Shown here in pieces: positions 62,801-64,000 of a stretch of DNA of 64,000 nt (the stretch's first letter is position 1; every line of letters starts with the position of its first letter). Source of the stretch: Cerioporus squamosus (Eukaryota; Basidiomycota; Agaricomycetes; Polyporales; Polyporaceae); NCBI GenBank assembly GCA_022592435.1, contig JABYQS010000033.1:186001-250000 (forward strand). The letters run 5' to 3'. The notes beneath the pieces are model-generated. The model saw only the letters and a program-made list of their open reading frames with translations. It was not told the DNA's origin and made no database searches. The position numbers and the translations under genes were made by a program.

Positions 62801-64000
62801 CTCGGGTGGGGTGTCCAGGCGAAGCTGCTCCATGGAGAGCAGTACTTGTCCATCAAGGCCCCTATACCGACCAGCGGCGAGCTCGTCAACGAAGCACGGT
62901 ACGTACTCCCGCGTTATATGTGGAGGATAGCGTGTTGAGCGGGCCTGGTCAGGTTGATGGAGGTTCTGGACAAGGGCAAGGCTGCTGCTGTCACCGCCAT
63001 CGTGGAGACAAGGGACAAGCACTCGGGCAAGGTCATTTTCGAGAACCAGTCCACCCTATTCATCCGTGGGTCTGGCGGCTTTGGGGGCAAGCGGACCGGC
63101 AAAGGTGTGTTTTCTGCCTTGCAAGGTCGTGGTGCTGGTGCTCAACAGATTGAACTCTATTGTGCTCGTAGACCGCGGCCCAGCCTCCGCCGAGAACCCC
63201 ATTCCCAAGCGGAAACCTGACGCTGTCGTGGAGGAGAAGACGCTGCCCATCCAGGCAGCGTTGTATCGGTGAGCGGACTCTAGACATAAGGGTCATGTCT
63301 GGACTCACACACCATGGCAACCACAGCCTGAGCGGAGACACCAACCCTCTACACGTACGTACTCGCGCCCTATCCCCCACTGTCTGCAGGTCAGTTGACG
63401 TTATCCTGCCGTCAGATTCTTCCGGAGTTCGCTGCGGTGGGCGGTTTCGACAAGCCCATTCTTCATGGTAAGAGGGTTGACCACATTGTTCCTGCATGTA
63501 GTGGACCGTGCCACTCGGCGGACCGGCGTTGACCACACTTCGCTTCGTCAGGTCTCTGCTCCATGGGCATATCCGGGAAGCACGTCCTCAAGACGTTCGG
63601 CGAATACAAGGACATTAAAGTGCGGTGCGTATATCCGGCTGAATGACCAATGAACTGTGCGCGCGTCCCGAGAGGAGCGCGCGCACGTTCGTCCTTCGTT
63701 TGAACTTTGTCTACGGGCGGTGCGCTGACGGGCGACTTCCGGCGTATTAGGTTCGCGGGCGTCGTCTATCCCGGCGAGACTCTTGTCACCGAAATGTGGA
63801 AGGAGGGCGATAAGGTCATCTTCAGTGCGTATTCGCAGTCCTTGCTTCTGGTGGCCTACTTGGCTGTGCGCCGTGAGAGTCGTGAGCTGACTGACATGTG
63901 CTCGAATTGTAGCCACGAAGGTCAAGGAGCGCAACGCGACCGTTCTCGCAGCAGCGGCGGCGACGCTGGTCAACCCGGGATCCTCCGTTAAGGCGAAGCT
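59810..64000 (+). CDS. FOX2: FOX2/MFE-2 peroxisomal multifunctional beta-oxidation enzyme (3' end at window edge)
   Basis: Carries enoyl-CoA hydratase-2 and (3R)-hydroxyacyl-CoA dehydrogenase activities of peroxisomal beta-oxidation. Two SDR dehydrogenase domains and a hydratase follow in order. Domain [32 protein letters not shown] and active-site [13 protein letters not shown] linker [15 protein letters not shown] leads to domain [33 protein letters not shown], but with VANASVARP where NNAGILRD is expected. The hydratase-2 (MaoC hot-dog) part has [30 protein letters not shown] (catalytic Asp/His, formed across two introns), [18 protein letters not shown] and [20 protein letters not shown]. 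The last readable residues are SSVKAK plus a CT, so the end is almost surely AKL, a PTS1. About 1,000 residues in some twenty exons; all frames join. The stop codon lies just outside. Confidence 0.92.

Overview
This is nuclear DNA of a filamentous basidiomycete, most likely a wood-decay agaricomycete (Polyporales-like). Genes sit densely on both strands, and almost every one is cut by many short introns of about 45-70 nt with GTRNGY donors. The families present also fit: an Egh16/Gas1-like secreted protein, a RHS/Crinkler-like P-loop gene, a HET-domain gene, a small Cys-rich CGH-type protein, and a cytochrome b5-acyl-CoA dehydrogenase fusion. I see no virus, plasmid, CRISPR array or intact transposon.

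Left part (0-12.2 kb). A drug/polyamine-type MFS transporter, then on the minus strand a secreted six-hairpin glycosidase and the spliceosomal protein Sde2. Next come a plus-strand DUF1295 membrane reductase (one frame break near its 3' end), a decayed alpha/beta-hydrolase, and a 66-residue five-exon HVA1/DUF2945 gene with a decayed exon copy beside it.

Middle part (12.2-32 kb). A broken RHS/Crinkler-like P-loop gene, VPS39 (HOPS vacuole tethering; one frame break), a HET-domain gene and an Egh16-like secreted protein. These are followed by two unrecognised minus-strand genes, a small probable mitochondrial protein, ATG17 (autophagy scaffold), an intron-bearing tRNA-Val(AAC) and ARP3 (actin nucleation).

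Right part (32-64 kb). Mitochondrial SelO (protein AMPylase), the cytochrome b5-acyl-CoA dehydrogenase and a B-type cyclin lie on the minus strand. An FHA + G-patch gene stands head-to-head with an XLF/Nej1-type end-joining factor. Then a small Cys-rich gene, the DBP6 ribosome-biogenesis helicase, and a Yor1-type ABCC transporter. Last, an alpha-methylacyl-CoA racemase lies directly upstream of a FOX2/MFE-2 peroxisomal multifunctional enzyme, whose last readable codons end in the PTS1-like tripeptide AKL at the window edge. Together with the acyl-CoA dehydrogenase, this gives three fatty-acyl-CoA enzymes in 29 kb.

Frame integrity is uneven. Most housekeeping genes splice into clean frames. 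Breaks cluster between 9.5 and 25 kb: the hydrolase and the P-loop gene carry several each and look like real decay, while the single 1-base breaks in VPS39 and the DUF1295 gene may be sequence errors. All intron positions here were read by eye.
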